DNA of 64,000 nucleotides from positions 310,001 to 374,000 of the forward strand of contig NZ_JACOQH010000002.1 in NCBI RefSeq assembly GCF_014297335.1, given 5' to 3'. The notes below the pieces were generated by a model. It made no database searches. It was given only the letters and a program-made list of their open reading frames with translations, and was not told where the DNA came from. Numbering within the stretch: the first letter of the stretch is position 1; every line of letters starts with the position of its first letter. A program made the translations under genes and the position numbers. This document shows, piece after piece, positions 1 to 7,900 of this stretch. Source of the stretch: Roseburia_D yibonii (GTDB lineage Bacteria; Bacillota; Clostridia; Lachnospirales; Lachnospiraceae).

Positions 1-18
1 CATATCTTATCTGCCTCC
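1..18 (-). other. Start region of next gene downstream of uppP (only start codon and RBS inside)
   Basis: On the minus strand a GGAGG at 14-18 is followed ten bases later by ATG at 3-1, right after the uppP stop. This looks like the ribosome binding site and first codon of another minus-strand gene that lies outside the window. Nothing can be said about its product. The short gap suggests co-transcription with uppP. Confidence 0.4.
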
Positions 19-39
19 AATTATTTTCGTGATTATTTT

Positions 40-915
40 TTATGCCATATAGAAATAGGTTCCAACCGAGATCGCCCCGATGATGAAACAGTAGATCGCA
101 AATGCGGTAAATTTCTTTTCGCGAACGACAAGAAGCATCATCTTAATACAGATAAAGCCTACGACACCCGCTACCACCATGCCTACCAGATAATTCACCA
201 TATCCGCAGATGTGATGAGCGACAGGTCAATGTCCTTTAATTCAAAGACCAGGGAGCCTAAAATGGCCGGTATGGATAAAATAAAGGAAAATTTCACTGC
301 GAATTTACGGTTAAAACCGCTGACAAGACACGCCGTGATCGTAGTTCCGGAACGGGAAAGTCCCGGCAGCGTCGCAATTCCCTGACAGATCCCGACAATA
401 AACGCGTTGGAATAAGTCACCGTCTTCGGGGTCTTGCTGCCTCCTTTGGTATGATCCGCAATCAAAAGCAGTATACCTGTGATGATCAGACAGATTCCCG
501 GTACGATCAACAGTTCCGATGCCATTTCAACGAAATCCGAATTCACGATCCCGATGATTCCGGTCGGTATCGTAGCCACAATGATGAGAAGATCCATTTT
601 CCGATAACCATTCGACACCAGTCGGATATAAGCATCCTTTTCCTTCCCGAAATGATTCTTGAAAAAGATCCCAACATTGCAGAAGAAATCCCGCAGCATC
701 AAAAAGAATTCTGCGATCATCCGCCACAGATCCTTAAAATATACAATGAACACCGCGACCAGTGTACCGATATGCAGCAGCACGTCAAACAACATTCCCG
801 GTTCTTCTATATGAAATAACGCCTTAAAGATCGCAAGATGACCGGAACTGCTGACCGGAAGGAACTCCGTCACTCCCTGAATGATTCCCATTAAAATCGA
901 TTCCAATAACGACAT
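40..915 (-). CDS. uppP: Undecaprenyl-diphosphatase UppP (BacA family)
   Basis: Integral membrane phosphatase that converts undecaprenyl diphosphate to undecaprenyl phosphate, recycling the lipid carrier for peptidoglycan and other surface polymers; the BacA family is also linked to bacitracin resistance. The 291-residue protein is of normal family length. It shows the two family signatures: an N-terminal Gln/Glu-rich motif followed by PVSSSGH (about residues 14-27) and PGLSRSG (about residues 183-190), each in a hydrophobic helix pair. Most of the remainder is made of membrane segments, with one charged loop at about residues 60-105. The start is the first ATG after a purine-rich stretch (GAGGAGG, about ten bases upstream). 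The gene stands alone between the TepA-like gene and the next gene outside the window. Identity is secure from the motifs. Confidence 0.96.
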   Translation of the reverse strand: MSLLESILMGIIQGVTEFLPVSSSGHLAIFKALFHIEEPGMLFDVLLHIGTLVAVFIVYFKDLWRMIAEFFLMLRDFFCNVGIFFKNHFGKEKDAYIRLVSNGYRKMDLLIIVATIPTGIIGIVNSDFVEMASELLIVPGICLIITGILLLIADHTKGGSKTPKTVTYSNAFIVGICQGIATLPGLSRSGTTITACLVSGFNRKFAVKFSFILSIPAILGSLVFELKDIDLSLITSADMVNYLVGMVVAGVVGFICIKMMLLVVREKKFTAFAIYCFIIGAISVGTYFYMA

Positions 916-1020
916 ATTGAAAGCCTCCTCTTATCCGTATTTCCATTATTTTTATCTATTGAATTTCCGCATATTTTTTTCCATACTAATCTATATTAGC
1001 ATATTTCCAAAAATTTGTCA

Positions 1021-1773
1021 TCAGCTCCTTTTCTTAAAACTTTCTTTATCTTCCACCAGTTCATGCAGCTTGAAAAACGCCTCTTTGATGCCGCCGACCG
1101 CATTGATCAGCCCCTCTTCCACCGCGCGTTCCCCGATCAGTATCGTGCCGAGATCCTTGGTGAGCATACCGGTGTTCATCATCATTTCTTCAAGCCTTTC
1201 CTCTTTCGCCCGGCTGTGTGACGCGATAAAATGCAGAATGCGGTCCTGCATCTGTTTAAAATAATCGTAGGTCGGCTGCGCTCCGATCACCGTCCCGCTC
1301 ATTCGCACCGGATGAATGACCATTGTTCCGGATGGAACAATAAAGGAATAGTCGGTTGAAACCGCAAGCGGCACTCCGATCGAATGACTGCCGCCAAGCA
1401 CCAGCGACACGGTCGGTTTGCTGAGGGAAGCGATCATCTCCGCGATCGCGAGACCGGATTCCACATCTCCGCCGACGGTATTCAAAATGATGAGTACGCC
1501 CTCGATCCGCCTGGAATCCTCGATCTCCGCAAGCTTTGGCAGCACATGCTCATACTTGGTCGTTTTCGCGTTCGAGGAAAGGCTCTCATGTCCCTCAATC
1601 TCTCCGATGATCGAAAGCAGGTATAAAATATGGTCTTCCTGGTTATTCGTAAGCTCCAGCTGACCGCTTTCCTTTATTTTTTCCTCTTTTGCCGCCTCCT
1701 CCTTAAGCCTTTCTTCCGGTGTGGTTTTTGTCTTTTCCGTTTTCGTTGTTCTGTGACAGCTCTGATCGTCCAT
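1021..1773 (-). CDS. tepA: ClpP-fold peptidase, TepA/YmfB-like (translocation-enhancing protein)
   Basis: A 250-residue member of the ClpP/crotonase fold. Residues about 90-200 carry the core: a VGGDVESG strand-turn, then GGSHSIGVPLAV containing the probable nucleophilic Ser (about residue 129), then a VIHP motif with the candidate catalytic His (about residue 153). The first 45 residues are highly charged (Lys/Glu/Thr-rich), as in Bacillus TepA, a ClpP-like protein that degrades signal peptides and aids protein export. No signal peptide or membrane helix is visible, so a cytoplasmic location is expected. No ClpX-type ATPase is adjacent, unlike a true clpP. Transcription runs from the glgA side; a terminator and a repeat element separate the two genes. 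The peptidase assignment is firm at fold level; the physiological role is inferred from TepA. Confidence 0.85.
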   Translation of the reverse strand: MDDQSCHRTTKTEKTKTTPEERLKEEAAKEEKIKESGQLELTNNQEDHILYLLSIIGEIEGHESLSSNAKTTKYEHVLPKLAEIEDSRRIEGVLIILNTVGGDVESGLAIAEMIASLSKPTVSLVLGGSHSIGVPLAVSTDYSFIVPSGTMVIHPVRMSGTVIGAQPTYDYFKQMQDRILHFIASHSRAKEERLEEMMMNTGMLTKDLGTILIGERAVEEGLINAVGGIKEAFFKLHELVEDKESFKKRS

Positions 1774-1809
1774 GAAAATTTCCTCCTGCTATTTTAATTT
1801 TTCCCGCTT

Positions 1810-1876
1810 CCAATCCGCAGCCGTCAAATGGATACCCATGCAGGCGCGGTTCCATTTCTCCCACTGTCATGATAAA
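1810..1876 (-). repeat. Terminator-trailing intergenic repeat, copy A (short form)
   Basis: Read on the minus strand this begins just after the glgA terminator. It contains GAAATGGAACC paired with GGTATCCATTT, then GACGG. The same layout and much of the same sequence recurs at 33552-33640, 40447-40535 and 45924-45979, each time directly downstream of a rho-independent terminator. This copy is the most diverged of the four and lacks the second hairpin. Function unknown. Confidence 0.7.
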
Positions 1877-1877
1877 T

Positions 1878-1914
1878 AAAAAAAGACCAGAAGCATGATA
1901 CTTCTAGTCTTTTC
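1878..1914 (-). terminator. Rho-independent terminator after glgA
   Basis: On the minus strand a roughly 10-bp stem (AGACTAGAAG / CTTCTGGTCT) with a seven-base loop is followed by TTTTTTT. It lies about 25 bases after the glgA stop codon. The opposite strand also ends in T residues, so it could work in both directions. Confidence 0.88.
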
Positions 1915-1940
1915 CATTTTTTCTAAAATTATACGACAGA

Positions 1941-3392
1941 CTAACGGTTGATCAGATAATCGTAGATCTCTTCGTAGCGTCCTCTCGAGCGGTTCCAGGA
2001 ATAGTCATTTGCCATTCCGCGGTCCACCATCTGGTTCCATTGTTTTTTCTTGTCAAAATAGATATGTTTGGAGTAATTGATGATGTTAAGCATTTCCTCG
2101 CCGTTGTAATTGCGGAAGGAAAATCCGTCTCCACTGTTTTCATACTCATTGTATGCCCTTACGGTATCCCGCAGGCCGCCGGTTTCGCGGACGATCGGAA
2201 CGGTTCCATAGCGGAACGAGATCAGTTGTGTCAGTCCGCACGGCTCAAAACGCGAAGGCATGAGGAACGCGTCTGCCGCCGCATACAGCTTATGCGCAAG
2301 GTCATCGGAATAACAGATATTCGCGGAAATGCGGTCTCCATATTTCCATGCGTAGGAACGAAACATGTTTTCATACTGCGGATCTCCGGTTCCGATCACT
2401 ACGAACTGTGTAAATTCGTCCGTAACCCGATCCATGACATAACGGATCAGATCTAATCCCTTCTGATCGGTCAGTCTTGAGATCAGTCCGATCATATATT
2501 TCTTCTTGTCCACGGTAAGTCCGAGTTCCTGCTGCAGTTTCGTCTTATTCTGCCATTTCTTCTTCCGGAAATCCGATGCATCATAGTTGACATAGAGCTT
2601 TCCGTCCGTGCGCGGATTGTAAACGTCATAATCGATTCCGTTTACAATTCCCTGCATATCCAGTCTGCGCGCGTAAAGAAGACCGTTTAATCCCTCTCCG
2701 TACTCCGGAGACTGAATCTCTATCGCATAGGAATCACTCACTGTGGTGATATAATCCGCGTAAACCAGACCGCCTTTTAACATATTTCCGTTCTTTTTGT
2801 ATTCCAGTTTGTCCGGTGTGAAAAGATCTTTCGGGAAACCGGTGCAGCCTTCTAATGTCTCAATATCCCACACGCCCTGGAATTTCAGGTTGTGAATGGT
2901 AAGGATCGACTTCATGCTCCAGAAAAACGGATCACCCATAAACTCGTTTTTCAGGAAAACCGGGATCAGTCCGGTCTGCCAGTCATGGCAGTGTACGATA
3001 TCCGGCTGAAAGCCGATCAGCGGAAGCATGGAAAGCACTGCTTTGTCAAAGAAGCAGAATTTCTCGATATCGTAACGGATATCTCCGTAAGGAACCTGGC
3101 AGTTAAAATATTCTTCGTTATCGATGAAATAATAAGTGATCCCATCCAGCTCATATTCCAGCACTCCGACATATTTGTCCCGGATATAGGATCCACAGCT
3201 CATATAAAAATGTGTCACATACGAAAACTGGCTGCGGAAGTCCCATGGGATACAGGTATAATTCGGGATTACCACCCGGATATCCCATTCCTTTTTGTCA
3301 AATGTTTTCGGCAGTGCTCCGCAGACATCTGCCAGCCCCCCTGTTTTGATAAATGGCACACACTCTGATGCGGCAAATAATATTTTTTTCAT
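1941..3392 (-). CDS. glgA: Glycogen (starch) synthase GlgA
   Basis: A GT5-family glucosyltransferase that adds glucose from ADP-glucose to the growing alpha-1,4-glucan. The 483-residue length is typical. The N-terminus shows the family's KTGGLADV signature (residues 17-24) that binds the nucleotide sugar, and the C-terminal Rossmann domain holds PSRFEPCGLTQL (about residues 380-391), which includes the conserved Glu of retaining GT-B enzymes. A strong HDW..GL motif at about residues 136-141 also fits. The gene is solitary: no glgB, glgC, glgD or glgP lies nearby, so the rest of glycogen synthesis must be encoded elsewhere. It begins 23 bases after metY ends and is followed by its own terminator. 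Family assignment is certain. Confidence 0.96.
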   Translation of the reverse strand: MKKILFAASECVPFIKTGGLADVCGALPKTFDKKEWDIRVVIPNYTCIPWDFRSQFSYVTHFYMSCGSYIRDKYVGVLEYELDGITYYFIDNEEYFNCQVPYGDIRYDIEKFCFFDKAVLSMLPLIGFQPDIVHCHDWQTGLIPVFLKNEFMGDPFFWSMKSILTIHNLKFQGVWDIETLEGCTGFPKDLFTPDKLEYKKNGNMLKGGLVYADYITTVSDSYAIEIQSPEYGEGLNGLLYARRLDMQGIVNGIDYDVYNPRTDGKLYVNYDASDFRKKKWQNKTKLQQELGLTVDKKKYMIGLISRLTDQKGLDLIRYVMDRVTDEFTQFVVIGTGDPQYENMFRSYAWKYGDRISANICYSDDLAHKLYAAADAFLMPSRFEPCGLTQLISFRYGTVPIVRETGGLRDTVRAYNEYENSGDGFSFRNYNGEEMLNIINYSKHIYFDKKKQWNQMVDRGMANDYSWNRSRGRYEEIYDYLINR

Positions 3393-3415
3393 AGAACGCT
3401 TCCCCCTTTATCTTG

Positions 3416-4699
3416 TTATACCGTTTCCATTGCCTGGCTTAAATCCGCAATGATATCATCCGCGTTTTCGATTCCGACGGAAAGACGGATCAGATCCGGT
3501 TCGATTCCCGCTTCTTTTAACTGTTCGTCTGTCATCTGACGGTGAGTATGGCTCGCCGGATTTAACACGCAGGTTCTTGCGTCCGCCACATGCGTCACGA
3601 TCGCAACCAGTTTCAAATGATCCATAAAACGAACCGCTACTTCTCTGCCGCCCTTTAAACCAAAAGAAATAACTCCGCAGGTTCCGTTCGGCATATATTT
3701 CTGCGCAAGCGTATGGTATTTGTTATCTTCTAACCCTGCATAATTTACCCACGCAACTTTCTCATGCGCGTTTAAAAACTCCGCAACTCTTGTCGCGTTC
3801 TCGCAGTGTCTCGGCACACGCAGATGCAGTGTCTCCAGACCCACATTTAAGAGGAACGCATTCATCGGAGACGGGATCGATCCGAGGTCACGCATCAGCT
3901 GGGCGGTTGCCTTTGTTATGTACGCTTTCTTTCCGAATTTTTCCGCATAAACGATGCCGTGATAGGATTCATCCGGCGTCGTAAGTCCCGGGAATTTGTC
4001 TTTGTGCGCCATCCAGTCAAAATTTCCGCTGTCAACGATACAGCCGCCCACAGTCATTGCATGTCCGTCCATATACTTTGTCGTGGAATGTGTTACGATA
4101 TCCGCGCCCCAGGTAAACGGGCGGCAGTTGATCGGAGTTGCGAACGTATTGTCAACGATCAGCGGAACGCCATGCTCATGCGCGAGCCGCGCGAATTTTT
4201 CGATATCAAGTACAACCAGTGACGGATTCGAGATCGTTTCCGCAAATACCGCTTTGGTGTTCGGCCGAAATGCCTCACACAGCGTCTCATACGGATCATC
4301 CGGATTGACAAAGGTACATTCAATCCCCTGTTTTTTTAACGTCGTGCCATACAGATTGAACGTGCCTCCGTAAACAGAATTGGAGACAACGATATGATCT
4401 CCCGCCTCACAGATATTAAAGATCGCGTAATAATTGGCTGCCTGTCCGGAAGATGTCAGCATTGCGGCAACGCCGCCCTCAAGTTCCGCGATCTTTTCAG
4501 CGACCGCATCGTTGGTCGGATTCTGCAGTCTTGTGTAAAAATATCCTTCCTCTTCCAGATCAAACAGTCTGCCCATCTGATCACTGGTATCATATTTAAA
4601 CGTTGTACTCTGATAGATTGGAAGGATCCGCGGCTCCCCCTTCTTTGGCTTCCAGCCTGACTGGATACATTTTGTCTCAATACTGTAATTGTCTCCCAT
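3416..4699 (-). CDS. metY: O-acetylhomoserine aminocarboxypropyltransferase (sulfhydrylase)
   Basis: PLP-dependent enzyme of the Cys/Met metabolism family that makes homocysteine from O-acetylhomoserine and sulfide, the direct sulfhydrylation route to methionine. The 427-residue length and the insertion pattern match MetY rather than the shorter cystathionine gamma-synthases. Visible motifs are ETISNP (PLP-ring region, about residues 154-159), DNTFATP (PLP-binding Asp, about 182-188) and HSTTKYMDGH with the Schiff-base Lys (about 204-213). The start ATG follows GGAG. It is probably co-transcribed with the CFI-box gene upstream (gap 15 bases) and glgA downstream (gap 23 bases), though neither has an obvious link to methionine. 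A metK operon lies at the other end of the window. Identity is strong; side activity as an O-acetylserine enzyme cannot be excluded. Confidence 0.93.
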   Translation of the reverse strand: MGDNYSIETKCIQSGWKPKKGEPRILPIYQSTTFKYDTSDQMGRLFDLEEEGYFYTRLQNPTNDAVAEKIAELEGGVAAMLTSSGQAANYYAIFNICEAGDHIVVSNSVYGGTFNLYGTTLKKQGIECTFVNPDDPYETLCEAFRPNTKAVFAETISNPSLVVLDIEKFARLAHEHGVPLIVDNTFATPINCRPFTWGADIVTHSTTKYMDGHAMTVGGCIVDSGNFDWMAHKDKFPGLTTPDESYHGIVYAEKFGKKAYITKATAQLMRDLGSIPSPMNAFLLNVGLETLHLRVPRHCENATRVAEFLNAHEKVAWVNYAGLEDNKYHTLAQKYMPNGTCGVISFGLKGGREVAVRFMDHLKLVAIVTHVADARTCVLNPASHTHRQMTDEQLKEAGIEPDLIRLSVGIENADDIIADLSQAMETV

Positions 4700-4714
4700 T
4701 TTCTTCTCCTTTGG

Positions 4715-5473
4715 TCACATGAAATATTTTTCCTGCAGATCATATACCATATTCGTATACAGATCCATACATTCCTTCTTTTTTCCATGCTCAATATATG
4801 CAATACATGGTTTTAAGTATGTCTGCCAGATATCCTGATAGATCACCGCGCAGTCTTCTCTCCGGTTGATCCTTTTCACGATCGTCGGTGCGATATCATA
4901 ATAGCGGCGGATCAGTTCTTTTCCATTTTTCTGTCTGCTCAGATAATCATCCCGGTAATTCCGCAGCAGGTTTAACTCATAGCACTCGTCCGTCTTGCCA
5001 AGGCTCTTACAGACTGCCGTTGTAATATAACAGTAGCGCTGCCGGAATCCGGCATTGATCTCCTCAAAGGTCGCAGGCTTTAAATCGGTCTGCGGGAACT
5101 GCTCTTTCCACGCCAGGATCATATGATCCACAAACTGCGTTCCACTCTGCGGCATCAGATCAAGTGCCGCCGGGAAATAATAGGTTACGAGCACCATATT
5201 GTAATCCATCAGACGGTTTTGGCGAAACCGTTCTTTGGCAAGCGCGCGCAGCTCCTCCGCCACTTTCTCTGCGATCATTTCCGCCATCTGTGAAAGCTTT
5301 CGCGTTCCGCCGTCTTCGCCGGATAATACGCTTTGCTCCAGATCTTTAAAACAGACTCCGTGTTCTTTTTCAAACTGACGGAACTGTGCCTCGTAAGTGT
5401 TCTTTTTAAAATTTTTTATCGGATCTTCCACGGCATGCAGTGCATCCATAAAGCCGGTAATTGTTTCATCCAT
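4715..5473 (-). CDS. CFI-box-like C-terminal domain protein, function unknown
   Basis: A 252-residue soluble protein with no signal peptide or membrane helix. The N-terminal half is helical and charged. The C-terminal half starts with CYITTAVCKSLG (about residues 147-158), then LLRNYRDDYL and a YYDIAP motif. This order (Cys-aromatic-Ile-x-Thr-Ala, then LRxFRD, then YY...P) is that of the CFI-box C-terminal domain, found at the ends of many unrelated bacterial proteins and of unknown function. Four further cysteines occur in the same half (about residues 167, 206, 217 and 234), so metal binding or redox chemistry is possible. It is followed after 15 bases by metY, suggesting an operon. I cannot assign a function; the domain call rests on the motif pattern only. 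Confidence 0.6.
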   Translation of the reverse strand: MDETITGFMDALHAVEDPIKNFKKNTYEAQFRQFEKEHGVCFKDLEQSVLSGEDGGTRKLSQMAEMIAEKVAEELRALAKERFRQNRLMDYNMVLVTYYFPAALDLMPQSGTQFVDHMILAWKEQFPQTDLKPATFEEINAGFRQRYCYITTAVCKSLGKTDECYELNLLRNYRDDYLSRQKNGKELIRRYYDIAPTIVKRINRREDCAVIYQDIWQTYLKPCIAYIEHGKKKECMDLYTNMVYDLQEKYFM

Positions 5474-5515
5474 GTATGAAAAGCCTCCAGAAGATAAACA
5501 ATATCTGTTTTATCC

Positions 5516-5553
5516 CCCTAAAATAAATAAAGTGTGCGCTTACCGCACACTTT
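5516..5553 (-). terminator. Hairpin with T-rich tail upstream of the CFI-box gene
   Basis: On the minus strand a 10-bp stem (AAAGTGTGCG / CGCACACTTT, loop about five bases) is followed by ATTTATTTTA. It closes the yebC-side intergenic region and probably acts as a second terminator before the CFI-box gene. Confidence 0.6.
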
Positions 5554-5650
5554 CGCGCGCGAGCGGTATGTTCAACATAAACTTCATCTCCGCGAGCTGC
5601 GCATCCCCGCTGAGCGTTTTTGAATCATAGGAAGGAATTTCCTATGATTC
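5554..5650 (-). repeat. Coding-like or repeat-like intergenic segment with perfect 12-bp hairpin
   Basis: The segment holds a perfect inverted repeat at 5622-5650 (GAATCATAGGAA, five-base loop, TTCCTATGATTC). After it, on the minus strand, comes an open frame running from a TAG to a TAA with protein-like composition (contains SKTLSGDAQLAEMK and NIPLARESVR) but no start codon with a ribosome binding site. It may be a decayed gene end or a mobile intergenic repeat placed just after the yebC terminator. No match can be tested here. Confidence 0.4.
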
Positions 5651-5656
5651 AAGAAA

Positions 5657-5700
5657 GCACCCGTATCAGGAATCTATCCCGATACCGGGTGCGGGTACTT
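5657..5700 (-). terminator. Hairpin terminator after yebC
   Basis: Stem GCACCCGGTATCGGG paired with CCTGATACGGGTGC on the minus strand (one bulge, short loop), then TTTCTT, beginning about ten bases after the yebC stop. Confidence 0.75.
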
Positions 5701-5701
5701 T

Positions 5702-6430
5702 TTATTCATCCCAGTTATGATATACTTCCTGAACATCATCATCTTCATCCAGAAGATCAAGGATTCTCTGAATATTGGTAAGATCTTTTTCATCGGAAAG
5801 TTCCACATAGGTCTGTGGCAGCATCGTAACCTCTGCATTTGCCATTGGAATATTCTCTTTTTCCAGTGTCTCGCGTACCTGGCTGAATGCATCCGGCGCA
5901 GTGAGGATCTCGTAATCCTCGTCCTCTTCGTTAAAATCATCTGCTCCGGCATCCAGTGCGAGCATCATAAGATCATCCGCGTCCATATCGCATTCTTCTT
6001 TGGCGATGATGATCTGCCCTTTCTCATCGAACATATAGGAAACGCAGCCCTGTGTACCAATGCTTCCCTGACCCTTGGTAAATGCGTTTCTTACATTCGC
6101 TGCTGTACGGTTTTTATTGTCCGTCAGTGCTTTTACGATAATTGCCGTACCGCTCGGTCCATAACCTTCGTATGTAACTGTCTCGTAGTTTACGGCATCC
6201 GCACTTCCCGCTGCCTTTTTGATTCCTCTGTCAATGGTATCATTCGGCATATTGTTTGCTTTTGCCTTTGCGATGACATCACGCAGTTTGCTGTTATTCG
6301 CCGGATCCGATCCGCCTTCTTTTACCGCGATCGCGATCTCCCTTCCAATTATGGTAAAGATTTTTCCTTTTGCCGCATCATTTTTCTCTTTCTTATGTTT
6401 GATATTGGCAAACTTGGAATGTCCTGACAT
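5702..6430 (-). CDS. yebC: YebC/PmpR family protein
   Basis: A 242-residue member of the universally conserved YebC family (TACO1 in mitochondria). Members have been described as DNA-binding regulators and, more recently, as factors that help ribosomes through difficult sequences such as proline stretches. The N-terminus is the family hallmark MSGHSKFANIKHKK, which also fixes the start codon; an AGGA Shine-Dalgarno lies upstream. The centre has YEGYGPSGTAI (about residues 87-97) and the C-terminus is acidic, as usual. It is preceded by the CBS/CorC gene on the same strand (gap 40 bases), so they may be co-transcribed, and is followed by a clear terminator. No ruvABC genes are adjacent, although that is a common YebC neighbourhood in other phyla. 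Confidence 0.95.
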   Translation of the reverse strand: MSGHSKFANIKHKKEKNDAAKGKIFTIIGREIAIAVKEGGSDPANNSKLRDVIAKAKANNMPNDTIDRGIKKAAGSADAVNYETVTYEGYGPSGTAIIVKALTDNKNRTAANVRNAFTKGQGSIGTQGCVSYMFDEKGQIIIAKEECDMDADDLMMLALDAGADDFNEEDEDYEILTAPDAFSQVRETLEKENIPMANAEVTMLPQTYVELSDEKDLTNIQRILDLLDEDDDVQEVYHNWDE

Positions 6431-6470
6431 ATATAATTCCTCTTTTCTAATAATTTATTCCTGTATTATA

Positions 6471-7397
6471 CTATTCTATCATCTTTTCGTTCTGCTGACA
6501 AGAAGTATCCGTATCCGCCTCTGCATCCGGCAGGCGGCGCACTTTTACAGATTTTATCATCTTATCTTCCACCTGTTTTACCTCAAACTCATATCCGCCG
6601 TATTTCACGCCAAATACCTCATCATCCCCGGGGATCTTGTCGATCAGTGAAATGAGAAATCCGTTTAAGGTATCGTAATCATCGGTATCCAGTTCCAGAC
6701 CCAGTGTTTCCGCCACATCTTCAAGCGGCGCCATGCCGTTCATAAGATAAGTGCCATCCGCCTGTTTTTCGATCATGATATCTTCTTCATCATGTTCATC
6801 CAGGATATTTCCGACGATCTCCTCTAAAATATCCTCCATTGCCACAATACCTGCCGTCTGTCCGTATTCGTCCACGACAACAACCATATGGTTTTTCGCC
6901 GACTGCATTTCACGGAACAGCGCATTAATGTTTCGCGTCTCCGGGATAAAATGCACCTCGCGCACCAGTCCTTTGATCTCCGAGATCGGTGTGTGGTACA
7001 GCGAAGCATTCAGGCTGAAAGCAAGCGCTTCTTTGATATGTAAGATACCGACAATATTGTCAATGCTCTCCTGATATACCGGGCACCGGGAAAAGCGGCT
7101 TTCCACGATAAAATGAATGGCATCTTCCAGTGTTGCCTTATCATCCAGTGCCGCAATGTTTTTCCGGTGCGTCATGATATCCTTTGCTTCTTTTTCATCA
7201 AACTCAAAGATGTTATGGATCATCTCGGCTTCGCTTTCCAAAAGCACGCCCTGCTCATGGCCTTCATTGACCATGGAAATGATCTCTTCCTCTGTCACAT
7301 CTTCTTTCTGCACAAACGGGAGTCTGTGCCACATTTCTTTTAAAAATTTTACTATACGACCGATTATTCCCAAATGGGGATTCGCGCCATCGTCCAT
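6471..7397 (-). CDS. CBS-pair/CorC_HlyC domain protein (no membrane domain)
   Basis: A roughly 308-residue soluble protein: a CBS pair (about residues 60-185, with ESRFSRCPVYQ and DEYGQTAGIVAMEDILEEIVG as typical CBS strands) followed by a CorC_HlyC domain (about 205-290, containing DTDDYDTLNGFL). Relatives are annotated as hemolysin C or magnesium/cobalt efflux proteins, but this one lacks the N-terminal DUF21/CNNM membrane domain, so it resembles the CorC-only form. CBS pairs usually bind adenine nucleotides and the CorC domain is thought to sense metal or flavin ligands. I place the start at 7397 because GGAG sits eight bases before this ATG, whereas the ATG 36 bases upstream has none. The neighbours mazF and yebC give no functional hint; a role in cation homeostasis is inferred from the family. 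Confidence 0.82.
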   Translation of the reverse strand: MDDGANPHLGIIGRIVKFLKEMWHRLPFVQKEDVTEEEIISMVNEGHEQGVLLESEAEMIHNIFEFDEKEAKDIMTHRKNIAALDDKATLEDAIHFIVESRFSRCPVYQESIDNIVGILHIKEALAFSLNASLYHTPISEIKGLVREVHFIPETRNINALFREMQSAKNHMVVVVDEYGQTAGIVAMEDILEEIVGNILDEHDEEDIMIEKQADGTYLMNGMAPLEDVAETLGLELDTDDYDTLNGFLISLIDKIPGDDEVFGVKYGGYEFEVKQVEDKMIKSVKVRRLPDAEADTDTSCQQNEKMIE

Positions 7398-7471
7398 CTC
7401 CTGTACTCCTTTATCAATTTTGTATACAAACATCTGAAATATACCATTTTATGGCATATAAGTCAAGGAAT

Positions 7472-7828
7472 CTATGTATAAAGCTCCAGACTGATCTCCA
7501 GTGCCTTATCCACTTTAAATAAAATTTCGTTGTCCAGATGACATACTTTATCCTTCAGCCGCCGCTTGTCGATCGTGCGAAGCTGTTCCAGCAAAACCAC
7601 GGAATCTTTGACGATCTCACATTTATGGCAGTCCAGCTCCACATGCGTTGGCAGCTTCGCCTTGTGCATCTGCGATGTGATCGCAGCACAGATCACGGTC
7701 GGGCTGTGCTTATTTCCCATATCATTCTGGACGATCAGAACCGGTCTTATCCCGCCCTGTTCCGAACCGACCACCGGTCTTAAATCTGCGTAATAGATAT
7801 CTCCACGTCGAATCATTATTTTCATCAC
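7472..7828 (-). CDS. mazF: MazF/EndoA-type mRNA interferase (PemK family)
   Basis: A 118-residue PemK/MazF toxin that cleaves single-stranded RNA, related to Bacillus EndoA (NdoA). The sequence has RRGDIYYADLRPV (residues 7-19), SEQGGIRPVLIVQND (about 22-36) and SPTVICAAITS, all characteristic; the conserved Arg in GxRP and the Thr/Ser of AITS are the usual catalytic residues. As in Bacillus, it lies directly downstream of alr. However, only 72 bases separate alr from mazF and no antitoxin gene (EndoAI/MazE) fits there, so the toxin is an orphan or is controlled by a distant antitoxin. It may be translated from the second Met (MKIM) or from MIRRGD. The family call is certain; physiological toxicity is inferred. 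Confidence 0.93.
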   Translation of the reverse strand: MMKIMIRRGDIYYADLRPVVGSEQGGIRPVLIVQNDMGNKHSPTVICAAITSQMHKAKLPTHVELDCHKCEIVKDSVVLLEQLRTIDKRRLKDKVCHLDNEILFKVDKALEISLELYT

Positions 7829-7900
7829 TCCATAATATCAGGTTATACTAGCAGTATTTCCAATTTTATCGAGCGTATACAGATTCTTGTGTGTTTTTAT

